Positions 42,311 to 55,100 of a stretch of 64,000 nt of DNA are shown in pieces. Location of the stretch: the NCBI RefSeq assembly GCF_022201045.2, contig NC_068563.1, forward strand, positions 4,030,001 to 4,094,000, in the 5' to 3' direction. This stretch comes from Citrus sinensis (lineage: Eukaryota > Streptophyta > Magnoliopsida > Sapindales > Rutaceae). The translations under genes and the position numbers were made by a program. The stretch's first letter is position 1. Every line of letters starts with the position of its first letter. The notes beneath the pieces were generated by a model. That model was not told the DNA's origin. It searched no databases and saw nothing but the letters and a program-made list of their open reading frames with translations.

Positions 42311-42596
42311 GGTGGTGTTTGGTTGGGAGGAGAGAATAAAAGAGAGGAAAGTAATTTAAATTCTCATTTTATTTTCATTGTTTGGTTTGACAAAATGTAT
42401 AAAAATTTAATTTCCATTAGAATTTAATATCCATCATAATATAGAATTTGAATTACATACCAAGTCATGAAGAATTTAAATTCCTCTTATATTAAAAACT
42501 AAAGTTTCTCAACTTACCTTTTAATTTTTTAACTTATTTAATGTCATTAATAATTATTATTTATAATTTTATTTTATTGATTTAATATTATAAATG

Positions 42597-42765
42597 GACC
42601 TACACCGAAAAGTCAACGGACCACCACCGGATCTCGTCGGACCACCGCCTGACCTCGCAGGATCCTGCCGGAAGGTTGCCGGACCACCGTCAGACTTTGC
42701 TGGAAATTCGCCGGACCTCCGCCGAAAAATCACCGGACTTCGCCGCCGGTCACCGGACCGCCATT
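42597..42765. repeat. GC-rich CCGGAC-type minisatellite
   Basis: Repeated degenerate words CCGGACCACC.CCGGA, GCCGGACCTCCGCCG and ACCGGACTTCGCCG, sharply more GC-rich than the surroundings. The two opposite open frames across it are Pro/Gly-rich by composition and not genes. Confidence 0.8.
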
Positions 42766-42938
42766 TTATTAATATATATATTATTATTATTAATATAAAT
42801 AATTTAATATTTAAGGTAAATAATAAAATTGTCTCAAGAAAAAAATTATAATTCATTTTTTTATCAAATTTTATATCAAACCAAACAATAAAATTTAATT
42901 TCACTACTCTTCTCCATTCCTTTTTTTTCCCTTCCTCT

Positions 42939-44505
42939 TAGGGGTGGGCAAAAGAAGCTGATTAATCAAAAATCGAACCGAACCGTCCGGTTTTTTTACA
43001 TCCAAAAAACCAAAATAATAATTTAGCATAAGTAGTAAAATCAGTCCGGTTCGATTCGGTTTTTTTAATCCAAAAAACCGAAATAGTAATTTAGCATAAG
43101 TAGTAAAATCAATCGGTTCGGTTTTCGATTTAAAAAAAAAACCGAAAAACCGAACCGACCACAGAAAAAAACCGAACGCAAATTGATTTTTACACAATCC
43201 CTAATCTAACACATTCTGATCTTCACAGACTTCACAGCTTCACTCTTCAAAAGTGTCGTCCATGCTGCTGCTGCTGCTGCTCATCCTTCACGAATCTGAT
43301 TTGCCACCGCTGCTCATCGCCGACTCTCGTCCCCGCTGCCACTGTCACCTACCGCTGTCACCTACTATCAACTGTTGCTGCTGTCACGGTGCTCCCCTGC
43401 TGCCATGACTGCTGTTGTGAGCTGCTGCTGGTAACTTGAGCTGCTTGAGCTTGAGCTATTTTTGCAGAGAACTTGAGTTGCTGCTGGCGTGAAAAGGTGA
43501 GATTTTCTTCGGTGCAACCATAATTAAAGTGATTGTGTGAGAGTGGGAAGGGATTTTAATTGTTTTCCACACATAAAATAAGGTGAGATTTGAGAGTGGG
43601 AAGGGAAGAGCATTTTAATTTTTCTTGTACGCAAGAATACACAAAAATAATGTGAGGCTGGCGATTTCAGGCCTCTCATTTTTTTCTTCTTTCAATTCCT
43701 CAGTAACACCTCATCATAATCTTGATTGACCCCAGTGCTCTTTTATTTGCCATCTAACTCGATTTGGAAGATCGTCATTGGAAAGAATGGAATGCCTTAT
43801 TTGGACTCTTGTTGATGGGTTATTGTCTTCTGTGACAAGGTCCAGAATATTTAAGTGGTTGACAACGTTAATTCTGTTAGATTAGAAAAACAAATGAGCT
43901 ACTTTCCATCTACATGCAATCTCTAAATTGTCGACAGTTTTTAGTTGTTCAAAACTCACTCAATTATGTTGATTTAATCCAATATATGATAAATAACAAA
44001 TTAAGTTTTATAATTATCCATTCTTTAGTTAAGTTAATTGTAGATAGTTGTTGTGAACAATTGTTTGGCTAAATTTATTAGCAACAAAAATCAAATACGT
44101 ATTCATTATGTTGAATTAATAAAAAAATTATACTTCCCTATAAAAAAAATTTATGAAGATTTAATCCATGATAATTAACAACTAAATTTTTCCTTGATCA
44201 ATAAATTTGATGATTATTTTGAGTGAATTAGATTAATTTTTTTTTTGTTTGTTGTTTATTAACTTTTTATGTTTGTGGTAAATTTATTAATTTAAAGTTT
44301 TAAATTTAAAAAAGCCTAAAATATGCCCAATAGGCCCATAATTGAAATAATTGAACCGAATCGAATCGAATTATTTCAATTAATCGAGTATTTGATTATT
44401 TCGGTAATTTGATTAATCGCGATTATGATTTTAAAATAATCGTAATCAAACGATTATGAAAAATTTAGTAAAAAACCAAACCGAACCGAACCGCGCCCAC
44501 CCCTA
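42939..44505. mobile_element. Nested hAT-type element
   Basis: TAGGGGTGGGC...GCCCACCCCTA ends with a perfect 8-bp duplication CTTCCTCT at 42931-42938 and 44506-44513. Length 1,567 bp. Subterminal arrays of 'aaccgaaccgaac' and a 66-bp tandem duplication ('tttagcataagtagtaaaatca' part at 43,020 and 43,090) mark the left end. A (CTG)n run is at 43,263-43,283. No transposase coding is recognised. Confidence 0.92.
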
Positions 44506-44565
44506 CTTCCTCTCCATTCCACTCTTTCTCTCTCCTCCATTTTCTTCAAACCAAACATGACCTTA

Positions 44566-45037
44566 AGCAAGACGGAATAAACCATAACAGCGTATAATTT
44601 TATAATATTAATTGATTATTTTATTTTTTCTCCTCTGACACACTCGAAGTAGTAAAGAGTGTTAGTTGGCTTGAAGTTGGACAACAGTACACCATATGAC
44701 CGAAATGGCAAGCCAGCTCAAACAGAAAACTCAGCAGAAAAAGCAAATTTCCTCAATCATGCAATGCATTTGCAGCATCTCAAGAAATACTTCAGAATTC
44801 AGAGATTCCCATCAATGCTTCATTTTCAAAATACAAAATAGACCATACGTGCTAAAGGGTGTTAAAGGGTAATTTCCAAAATCATGACTTTTATTTTCAA
44901 TTTTTATCTTCAGTATATGAAATAATGAAATGCATTTGCTTGCTTTGCCACAGGAGAGAACAATAAAAAGTAAAAGTGCTAGATTCCACAAAACCTGAAG
45001 GAAACAACTGGCTTTCAGAAGGAGAGCAGAGCACAAG
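44566..45037. other. Intergenic and 5' flank of a REM gene
   Basis: No gene seen. 'ccagctcaaacagaaaactcag' and the following AT-rich DNA lead into the REM ATG at 45,038; related text recurs 5' of the relic at 48,705. Confidence 0.45.
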
Positions 45038-47221
45038 ATGCCTAGTTCCATGAAGAAGACATATCCACATTTCATCGATGTCATTCTTGACTCCACTATC
45101 GAAGATAAAAAGATGGTAATATTGTCAAAACTTTTATATTAGCTCTTGCTTTTCGAAGACTTGTTGTTAGAGAATTTTTTTCATTAAAAAATAAAAATAA
45201 ATTTTTTGGATCTTATGTTATGTTTTTGGTTAACTCTAAATCCACATAAAAAAACATATATATATTTGAAAGCTGACTAAGAGATTGCTACATCCTATGG
45301 ACTCTCTGCCCTGTAATGTTATATCATTTGAGTGATAAGAAAATTTTATATTCAAGTAGTTTAGGCAGTTTTTTCATCTACATATGATAGATAATCTGGT
45401 TGAATTTGTGTATAATATATGGTTTTTTTGGATTCCATTAGTTTCTCTTGCTCTAGTATGTTGTTAAAGGCTCCATTTTAACCTGTTGAAAATGGTTTCT
45501 GTCACTTTAGTGCTTACTAGTTCATTACATTCCTCAAGAAAGATAAGGAATAATTGCGTGCTTGATTTTGAATTTTTATTTCCAGACTTTTCACTGAGGG
45601 TATCACTTCCATGTGAATTGGTGTCAAATTATGCCAGATATGACATTTTCTCAGTTGTTTATAGCAAATATTATTGTTATAAGTTATAAAATTGCATTAT
45701 GAAGAGTTGTATATGGTGAAATCTAGCTAAACTGTTCAGCAAGCCTTTGCTTCAGAGTGAACACTTTTGATTGAATCACATTGAAGCTCATTCCTTATTG
45801 AAAAACATTGTTTCCATTTTAATAGCATAAATTACCAACTTTTAGTCAGTTTTCAAACTGAATGATATGTTTGTCATGGTCTTGTGTCTCAGAAGATTAC
45901 TTCAAACCCTTCTTTTCTCTTGTACTGACAATGGGACACATCTTTTTTTTGTAGTCCTTATCTACAGTGACAGTAACCTTGTAACTGCTAATGCTATGGA
46001 AGCACATTTTCTTGTTTACAGATACACAGTCATCTAACTTTGTTTGCCAAAATGCAGAAGATTCCACAAAATTTTGTGGGAAGATTTGGGGATGAACTCT
46101 CAAATGTCGCTACACTCACAAATCCTGAGGGCTATGTTATGCGAGTAGGTATTACAAGAAAGGATGGAAAGATTTGGTTTGATGATGGTTGGAATGACTT
46201 TGTGGAAAATCATTCAATAGATGTTGGGTACTTTGTACTTTTTCAGTACAGAAAGAACTCAAAGTTCCGAGTTTTCATTTATAATACAACTACTTGTGAG
46301 ATTCAGTATCCATCCAGAAACACGTTCCCTCCTCCAAGGCAGAACCAAGCTACTTTTGACAGTTCAAAATCTAAGAATGGTTGCGAGATGCGAGGCAAGA
46401 CTTACAGAATGGAAGAAGTGAAGGTGAAAGAAGAATCAGATAATGTGAATGATTCGATGCAAGATGTAATTGGAACTTGCAATTCAGAAGGATCTGTTCA
46501 CGCCAAAATACACCTCAGTGAAACACAATGTTCATCGGTTCAAGAGAGTGACCTTAAGATTGATAGTACCAAATTCAAGAAAGCCAAACATAATTTGAAG
46601 GATGAGCTCCGAGCAGACAGTGTAGGTAAGGGAAAACTAATCTGTTGATAACTGAATGTTGTTTTATTCAGCTCAGTGTTTACACAATTTCTATCTTTCA
46701 TTACTAACTCTGATAAATTGCAGACCAAGTTAAGTTGTTTGCTTTGCTTGAGGACATGGATATCCATATTTGTGAATCAAGGATGACATTGGAAGAGAGA
46801 CAGGAAGCAATTAATGTTGCTAGACTCCTCAAGCCTGAAAAACCTTCATTCCTTGTTTTCATGCGGGCAAGTAACATGCAGTTAAATTATGTGGTGAGCT
46901 TTAAATTATATAGGCATATTTTTTGTTATAACCTGTATCAGATTTTCCTTCTTATTTATACTTATATTGCCGCTTTTGCTTGTGTAGTATGTGCCGACTT
47001 CATTTGCTCGGAAGTACTTGAATGGAGAAGAATGTGTCACCGTACAGGATTCTGATGGAAGGAAGTTGGCTGTGAAAGTAAAACAGAGTCGTAGGAAGTA
47101 CTTATTAACCAGATGGGGTAAATTTTTCAAGAAGGCTAATGTGAAGGAAGGAGATATTCTTTTCTTTGAGATGATCCAGATGAAGAAAATTCTTCTGAAA
47201 GTTTCAGTATTTCATGCATAA
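45038..47221 (+). CDS. REM-family B3 DNA-binding protein, four exons
   Basis: Exons 45038-45115, 46058-46625, 46724-46893 and 46988-47221 give 349 residues. B3-1: HFIDVILDSTIEDKKM, KIPQNFVGRFGDELSN, TRKDGKIWFDDGWNDFVEN, LFQYRKNSKFRVFIYNT. A long Ser/Glu/Lys linker (about 115-235) is followed by a phase-1 intron. B3-2: EKPSFLVFMRASNMQLNYV, YVPTSFARKYLNGEE, KFFKKANVKEGDILFFEMI, ending VSVFHA. It has one more intron than the genes at 33 and 37 kb because the linker is split. The start is supported by the relic at 48,705, which begins in the same place. A truncated copy of its intron 1 and exon 2 lies at 24.7-25.3 kb. Confidence 0.92.
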
Positions 47222-48704
47222 AGAGTTATCTAAGTTTATAAGACATTATGCAGTTACTGTTGCCTGTAAGAAGCAGAGCTTTATATATTAGGATTGGAAT
47301 GGCATGTTATACGTATATGTAATATGTCTCAAGCTTCAAACAATTTGACATTTATGTTAGAGGTGTATGTAGTACATTAGCTCTTGTGCTTTGTTGGAGG
47401 CTTTAAAATTTAATGGTTATGTTTACACTGCTATATTTTTCGGAGCTACTTTATCATAGATCATATTTACATCATAATATCATGGAGAGGAACCAACATG
47501 ATCTGTTACTGATATCCGATGCCGATTGGTTCCGAGATTCATTTTGTGCTCATTTACTGCTTCATGCCTTAAAATTGAAGTATCTATGCCTTTTTCTAGT
47601 GAATGGATGGTTTTCATAGTCTCAGTATAGTTAAGTGATTCCAAAGAATTAGACATTCATTTTTAAAGCTTCTGCTGAACAGTTACTACAAGGGCAAGAA
47701 CACTAGTTGCAGAGGCATAAATGAGCTGCAGTCATAATATTTTCTTTTGGTATTTTTTCTCATCACTTGTAGATGATGTGCCTCTGCTCACAAAAAATTA
47801 TCAAAGGTGCATGACAGAGGTGGCTCATAAGATTAGATGGGCGATGTCTAGGCATGCAGTTCAATATAACCCAAGATGCAGAGGTTCTCCAAGATAAAAC
47901 GTGAAAGCTATGAACCTACGTGAAATGCCATCTAGCAGAAAATTGTTTCTTTCAATTCAAAAGCCATGCCAAGTATCCTTAAATTAAAAAAAAAAAAATG
48001 TATACAGGCAAACAATGATTTAAAAAAAAGAAAAGAAATTCTTGTGGAGAAATCGGATTTTTATTTTGTCTATTATTGTAATTTTTCCTAACGAGAAATT
48101 TGCAATTTCGGGATGGGGTTTGTACTTTGTAGAGTCCATAATTCTACTACATGAGTGAGGGAGGCCCAGTCTAGCCCATTTACGCGCTAAGTCCGAGCAA
48201 GGGTGGCCCAATTAGACGTATTTAATTATTTTAAGTGCTCTCCAGAAAGCACTCGACATTATCTTCCATTAATAAGCCAGACCATTCTAAGAATCATCGT
48301 ACAATTTTAGATTGATAAAAAGTATTAACTAATTATATAAGCTATTTTTTTCCCCCCCCAAAAGCAGCACATTGTATAAATACTTCTGCAAGAACATGCT
48401 TTTAGAAAAGCATTTAATAAGCGCTTTTAAAAAAGCACTTGAACTGGCTTTGCCTTTGCTGCTCTCCTACTGCTTAGTTTCAGCTGCCTTCAGCAACCCC
48501 ATATGCCCAAACTGGCAAGGCCTGCTTAACAATTCAGACGTAAAGCTACATTTTCAAAGTCAGCAAGACAAAAGAGTTCTTGGAGGGTAATTTGCAAAAT
48601 TCCTAACTTTTAGCTTAAATTTTATGTCTAATATCTGAATTAATGTAATGGATTTGCTTTCTTTATTAAAAAGAAAAATTTAAGCTAAAAGTTGAGCAGA
48701 ACTC
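47222..48704. other. Intergenic DNA
   Basis: No gene seen. After the 3' flank there is unremarkable AT-rich DNA. 48,380-48,600 looks like the 5' flank of the next REM relic ('aaagcagcaagac', 'ggagggtaatttgcaaaat'), parallel to 44,680-44,880. Confidence 0.45.
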
Positions 48705-50208
48705 ATGATGTCCAGTTCCATGGAGGAGGAACCTTTTCATTTTTTCGGGGAGATCCTTGCCTTCACCATTGATGATAAAGAACTGGTAAATTTTCACAAC
48801 TTTAATATGTTAACTCTTGCTTTCCAAATTATAAGTTGTTTTTGACAGCCTTTTTCTTTTAAAACAAAAAAAATATAAAGAATAAAAATTATGGGTCTTA
48901 TGTTTTATTTTTGGTTGTTAACTATATTTTAGCAAGCAAACCTGTCATATTGATTTTGGCACCTGAGGAAACAAACAACTGATGTTCCATTTTTTTTTTA
49001 ATTGCGTCCTTAATTTTGAATTTTAAGTTGCTAGACGTTTCATGATTACCAACTTCATCTCAGCTTTCACTCTGAATGATAAGTTTGTGATGGTCTTGCG
49101 CATGAGAAGCTTATTTCAAATTCTTCTTCTTTGTTGTGTTCACAATGGGATAAATCTTCTTGTTTTTGTAACCTTCATCTAGTGATTGTAACCTTATGAT
49201 AGCTAGCTATGGAAGCACTTTTTCTTGTTTCCTAATACATAGATAATCTAACTTTGTTTACCTAAATGCAGATGCACCAAGGTTTGTGAAAATATTTGGG
49301 GATGAACTCTCGTTTGATGCTACAATCACTAAGTCCTAATGGTAATGTTTCACGAGTAGGTATTATAAAAGATGAAGGAAATTTGGAGACGGTTGGAATG
49401 AATTTTTGGAATGTCATTCAATCTGCTTTGGATACAAAATACTGTTCCAATACAGAAAGAATTCAAATTTCCAAGTTGTTATATTTGGTATAGATAACTG
49501 TGAGATTTAGCATCTGGACCTTAAGATTGATACCACCAAATTCTATAAACCCAAACATTGTGTGAAGGATGAGAGCCGAACAGGCATTGTAGGTAAGAGG
49601 AAGTTAATATGTCGATACCAGTACCATGTTTTGTGCAGCAGTGTGTTTACAAATTAATCTCATTCATCACTAGCTTTCAAAGTTGACATAGAAATGAGTT
49701 GATTTGTTTGCTTGAAGACATGGGAATCGATATTTGTAAATCATGGAAATCACTTTCAGTGGAAGAAAGACGGGGAGCAATTAATGCTGCCAGAATCTTC
49801 AATCCTAAAAACCCTTCCTTCCTTGTTTTCTTGCAGGCGAGTAACTTGCAGATGCATCATGTGGTGAGCTTTAAACTGCTTGTCTGTTAATGCAATTATT
49901 TTTTCCCCTGTAGACTGTTAATGTAATTTGTTTTAGCTTTTCCTTCTGATTTATTCTTAAGTTGCTCCTTTTGCTTGTGCAGTATGTGCTGGCCACATTT
50001 GCTCGAAAGTGCTTGAGTGGGGATGAATGCATCATAGAACAGGATTCGGATGAAAGCAGGTTGGCTGTTGCATTTAAACTGAATTGTAGTATATTTTGAC
50101 AGGATTGGCTGAATTTTTCGAGGCGACTAATATGAAGGAGATACTCTTTTCTTTGAGATGATCAAGACAGAAAACATTCTTCTCGAAGTTTCAGTATTTT
50201 ATGCATAA
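48705..50208 (+). pseudogene. REM B3 relic, sister of the 45-kb gene
   Basis: Exon 1 (48705-48785, MMSSSMEEEPFHFFGEILAF) is open and ends at GT. Exon 2 (from about 49,271) has lost bases around RFVKIFGDELS and stops at TAA after TKS; the middle part survives only in other frames. Exon 3 (about 49,680-49,863: EDMGIDICKSWKSLSVEER, KNPSFLVFLQASN) is open. Exon 4 (from 49,983: YVLATFARKCLSGDE) breaks near 50,090, where a TGA interrupts the B3-2 core. The exon order matches the gene at 45,038, so it is a decayed tandem duplicate. Confidence 0.87.
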
Positions 50209-50901
50209 ATATAGAATAATCTAAATTTTAAGATGTTATGCCGTTAAAAACTGAATGGCATATTATACATATATGCCATTATGCTAGAGGTGTAATACAT
50301 TAGCTTATGTGCTTCGTCAGAGGCCTCTGATGGATAGGCTTATATTACTGTTTTTGGAGCTATTTGACCATTGATTAGATTTGTATCATAATATCATGGA
50401 GAGGAACCAAGATGTTCTCCAGCAGCAGGAGCATGTCTTGCATTTGTAGTCGTTTTCTCTTCAGAATGAGTTGCTGTCAATGTTATAATCTTTTGATAGT
50501 GATTACAATTCTTCTCAATGTAATGTAAGATTCTGAATTGAAAACCAATTAGGTGAGGCTCAATGTGAGCTGATTTTATCTAAGTGGGCAATTCAATATG
50601 CCCCAAGTTGTAATGTTCTTCAAAATTAAACCACGACTTCAAAATGATTTCTTTTTATTTGCTCATTTCCAAAAACTGATCAAATCTTTTGAATTGTCGA
50701 ATTATTTTTTTTTAAAAAGATATGATCTGAAAAATAAAACTTATTTTTTTAGCTCAGGATCAAATTTTGGGGCCCCGAAAACTGATGATACGTTTGGTTT
50801 TGTGTTTTCATTTTAAAGTAAGAGATTTTATTTTCTTAACTAAATGATACCCACGTATTTGATACTCTAATAAGTCAACAAAACTTTACATGTGTAGAAT
50901 T
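50209..50901. other. Intergenic DNA
   Basis: No gene seen; the 3' flank resembles 47,222-47,480 ('ataatatcatggagaggaac' in both). Confidence 0.45.
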
Positions 50902-51460
50902 GGGTAAAAGTCTATTTAGTCTCTTTATTTTAAGATTAATGTCTATTTAGTTCTTATATTTTTTTAAATGCCTTGAAACATTTCCGTCGTTAAAGTATTG
51001 ATACACATACTGTTACTTTTTATTTCTTTTAGTTTACTTTTACAATATTATCTTTTTATAATACTTTTTTTTGTTTCGACATTAATAAAAAGAAAATAAT
51101 TAAATTATCAATTTAACTCTAGAAAATAAAAAAATTATATTAATTTTTTTGCAAGCACCATTTGCACACTTGTTAGTTTGCATACAATTTTTGACAATTT
51201 AATTTTTTATTATTAAAAATTAATATATTTTTTATTTTTATTTTTAGGATTAAATTGGTAATTTAATTATTTTTTTTATTAATGTCTAAATAAAAAATTA
51301 TTATAAAAGGATAATATTGTAAAAGTAAGCCAAAATAAATAAAAAGTAACGATAAGGGTATCAATACTTTAACGGTAGAGATATTTCGAGATATTTTAAA
51401 AAATATAAGAATTAAATAGATACTAATATTAAAATATAAGGACTAAATAGATTTTTATCC
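50902..51460. mobile_element. Long-TIR MITE, Mutator-like
   Basis: About 120-bp inverted ends beginning GGGTAAAAGTCTATTTAGTC and (right, inverse) GGATAAAAATCTATTTAGTC run inward to the shared GTTAAAGTATTGATAC word. The flanks TGTAGAATT (50893-50901) and TGTAAAATA (51461-51469) look like a 9-bp duplication with two changes, the Mutator length. Total 559 bp, non-coding. Confidence 0.8.
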
Positions 51461-51469
51461 TGTAAAATA

Positions 51470-52128
51470 TTATATTCGAATAAATAAAAAATAAAAAACT
51501 AAAAAGGTATCTTTGAGACATATGTTGTAATTTTCAAAAGTGCTTTTCGAAACCAAACAGACCCTCAAGCCATGGAAAATTAAAATATCCTCAACTATAC
51601 CAACTTCCTTCCATGCAACAAAAGCAACTTGCTAGAACTTCTAAAAATACAGAGAGCTTCTCTTTCATCTTCACCACCAACTGATCATAAAAATGGCAAC
51701 AAGAAAACAACACTTGCCACAAACAGTAAGCTTATTTCAATTTTCTTCAAGATCCAGAGTCCCATTGGAAACCCCATATACGAACCACAAAGAACAAAAG
51801 AAAAAGAGTTTTCGGAGAAAAGGATTAATACAATCAATTCCAATTCAAAAAGATTCGCTAACTCCAATTGTACATTCACCTAGTAATCACAGATGAACTT
51901 ACCCAAAAATCACAGACCCTCCCTCCGATTTGGAAAAATCACAAACCCTTAAAACAAAGGGAAAAGGACCTACGCCTAATCCGCCGCATGCAGCCCAGAA
52001 CCCCGCACACAACCTCGGCGCCGCTGCACAAGTGAAACCGAAGAGACAAACCCAAATCGAACCGTCCGAGACCACCGAAATTTCGCCGCTGAAATCGCCG
52101 GAATCTTCTTCTATACCTACGCAGAGGA
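51470..52128. promoter_or_regulatory. 5' region of the REM gene with upstream ORFs
   Basis: The A/C-rich, CT-poor DNA from 51,600 looks transcribed leader-like ('cttccttccatgcaac', 'ttcatcttcaccaccaactg'). It holds short upstream frames, including 51,930-52,136, which ends eight bases into the main coding sequence. Confidence 0.45.
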
Positions 52129-52136
52129 ATGGCTAA
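51930..52136 (+). other. Upstream ORF overlapping the REM start codon
   Basis: A 68-codon frame (MEKSQTLKTKGKGPTPNPPH..., basic and Pro-rich) whose stop TAA (52134-52136) overlaps the main ATG (52129) in another frame. If present in the mRNA, it would lower initiation at the REM ATG. Its own peptide is not recognised. It may be spurious if transcription starts downstream. Confidence 0.4.
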
Positions 52137-55100
52137 GTGCATTCCTGGCTTCTTCAAAGTGTACCTACCGGAGAAAAGCTCTAATAGATTGGTAAATGAC
52201 TTGACTTTCTTCAGCTTTTTATTCTTTGGTGTTTCTTGAATTTTATGGAAATCGAAAATGGATTTTCTTTGGCCGTTTCATGATATTAGATGATGTAAAG
52301 TTAGCAGCTTTATTCTTTTACAGTTGATGGGTTGAAAAAAAAACGAAAAAGAAAAAAAAGTAGTAAGTGTGAATAAATTTGTTAGGCTTGAAAAGAATAT
52401 AGCTAATTGTTGTATATGATGCTTTTGCTAAGTTTGAATTGTATGGAATGTCGTGATCTAATGTGATGTGAAGTATTATTAATCAATTTTAAGATAATAA
52501 TTCTTAATTTATGTTCATTTCTAAACTGATCTTTGTATATTCTGTCCATAAGGAGATGATTAGTGCCTAGATCATTTGGTTTAGCACACATTGTAAGTGG
52601 CCTTTAATGGGTAAATATGGGAGTCCGACTGGATTTAATGAATTGATGTTTCTAGTGAAATCAAAGGAGATAGAGAGCTTATGTTGCTTTTGTGAACATT
52701 TAAGATGTGTATGGATGTGGAATTACCGAATTGATTAGATTGAATGGTTGGTATTGATTATCTGAGATTTTGAGTTGGTTTGCATAATGCCGGATCAATT
52801 TTTTGTTAATTTCTTTTCAATGCTTCTTATTGATGATTCATGTGCAGTACATGCTTTGTTGATTATTTATAAATAGTGGTTAGTGGAAGTGTGAAGTGTG
52901 AACATATATAGTGTAATTGAGCTTACAAAATTACGGTTTTGATCAGGACAAAGCACATGAACAATTAGCAAATATCTAGATGGATCTTTCGGTAAATTAT
53001 GTTTAAGGAGATGGATGCTTTTGTCCAGCATTTCTTGTTGTTTGTGCATGTTGATATTTTACATATGGCAACTGCTCAACTTATTATCCAAGGAACCCTA
53101 GGAAAATTGGGCACTTTCCATATTCAATGTGGCTACTCACATGTAATTGTAGTAAAATAGTATATAAATGTAAACTAAAGCCCTTTTTCAATTCTGGCAT
53201 GAGCAAGATTCAAATCTCAAACTCTTGTACCACCTCAAGATATCTTAGAAAATTTAGATGCGCCCTGTTAGTGTTTTTGATAATTTGTTCAATTCATATA
53301 TTTTTGGCTATTTACTAAGCTACACCACTACATATACACTTTCATCTGGATGAATTCTTGGTGATCCTGTGAATCGATATTATTTTATTTGTATGGAACT
53401 GTGGGTGTACATCTTGATGAATGCTTAGGTAAATTGCGTTTATGTGGAGGATCAGTTTTCTCCTGCCTTTGTTTCTGTTGCTTCTTGTTATTTTTTATGC
53501 AGCAGCTCCATAACCGATTATTCATTGAACTTGAGAATGGTGAAGGCATATTTGATGCAAAAAATATTTGGTTGCATGTTCAATAATAAATGGTATAAGC
53601 AGAACCATGACCAAGTGAACTTTGTTTTGCGGCTCTACGCAGAAATTTGGGGTCATGCAGTCAGCCGTGGCCACTGAAAGATATGGGTTAAATAGCATGA
53701 CCTTATTGTTGTCCAACAAATCTCAAAGATTAATTTCCTGTGAGGCCAACTATTTGGGATATTACAATGCTAATTTTCTGACTACTGGGTGTCTTATAGT
53801 CCAAAATTATTCCTAAGTTTGACTTTTGGGCACAGTGAAAGAAATCAAACGATGTGTGTCTGTTACTTAAAAAAAAAAAATGTGGCCAACCATGGAAAGC
53901 TATTACGGCTGAAGGAAGCATGCGATACATTTCTTATTTGCTTTTGATAATTTTCTGGTTGCATCTTAGTAGATAATGGGGATCCAATAGTAAAGAATGC
54001 TTTTTGTATTCTCACTTTAGCATTGTGTGCTTCCAACTTCCTATGTTATATGATCTCTTTTAAATGCAGTATTCACTGTATAATAGAACCTGAAATTTGC
54101 ATTTTGGTAAATTTGATTAGAGAAAATTGTTTAATGTTGCGCATGTATTCATTTCATTATATATATACTTATTTAGACAATTCCATGCATTTTAGAACTC
54201 AGAGAAGATTATGTTGAAGAGAAAAATTACAGAATGAGATACATTTCCTTTTGAGATTAATGTGAAGTTTTGTTTTGTAGCACATTCCGGATGCTTTTAT
54301 AGCATACTTGAGCCCATTGAAACCTGAGAAGGTCATGCTCATTAATCACATTGGAGAATATTGGCATGTGAATGTGGCTTACTGTGACAAAGGGGTGTTT
54401 TTCCTAGATGGTTGGCAGAAGTTTGTCAACGATAATTCTTTAGAAACTGCTGATATTTTGGTGTTAAAATATGATGGTGACTGTTGGTTCAATGTAAAAA
54501 TTATGGGGAAATCGGGAATTGAGAAGACAGAATCGTACAAAGAGGACCTGTGGGTTGAGGATGAGGAGGAAGAAACAGAGGAAGAAGAGATAGGAGGAGA
54601 GGAGGCAGAAGAAGACTGCAAAGATGATAGTGTTTTTGAGGTTGGTGATAACGACAGTGCTGCTGACAAAGATTATATTGAAGAAGAAGATGATGATGAT
54701 GAAATGACAGCAATCACAAGCTGCAGAGGCAGGATAAATATTGGTATTAACAATGGCAAATGTTATATAATTCTTTATTTTTCCTAATTTAACAGTTGGT
54801 GTATTCTATATGTGTGTGTGAATATGACACAGTGCTTGCATCGATTTGTGTGAGATAATTATAATTTAGTTGTTAATTTGATGCAGGAAAATCTAAGAAA
54901 AGAGCTGTGGCTAAGGCTGGAGGATCTAAAGCAGTTTATGACATCAACCTGCTAGAAGTTGATGTGGGAGATTATGGCCTGTATCCAAATCCTTATTTTG
55001 TGTCAAAGGCATGGGCAGGGACGAGGAAGAATTATTTGGTAATAATCATGGCTCATGTCTTGAAAGATTCTGGACTAGTGTTTTAGCTGTTACTGCATAG

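Larger units (their letters stand above)
42311..44562. mobile_element. Tourist-like element containing a nested hAT element
   Basis: Inverted ends GGTGGTGTTTGGTTGGGAGG and (right, inverse) GGTCATGTTTGGTTTGAAGA are flanked by TTA (42308-42310 and 44563-44565), a PIF/Harbinger-type signature. Without the nested insertion it is about 677 bp. The left part carries a GC-rich minisatellite (42,597-42,765). No transposase frame. Confidence 0.85.

Noticed and set aside
42569-42904. Two opposite open frames rich in Pro, Gly, Arg and Ser
   Set aside because: They arise from the CCGGAC minisatellite inside a transposon and have no domain signature.
43263-43450. CTG-repeat stretch that could encode poly-Leu or poly-Ala
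   Set aside because: No sustained reading frame or splice context; it lies within the nested hAT element.
47413-47619. 68-codon open frame 3' of a REM gene
   Set aside because: No recognisable motif and it lies in the 3' flank shared with the relic at 50.3 kb, where the frame is not kept.
51629-51896. Overlapping short frames upstream of the REM gene as possible small genes
   Set aside because: Composition-driven, no domain, and placed where a leader is expected; only the frame ending at 52,136 is kept as a possible uORF.
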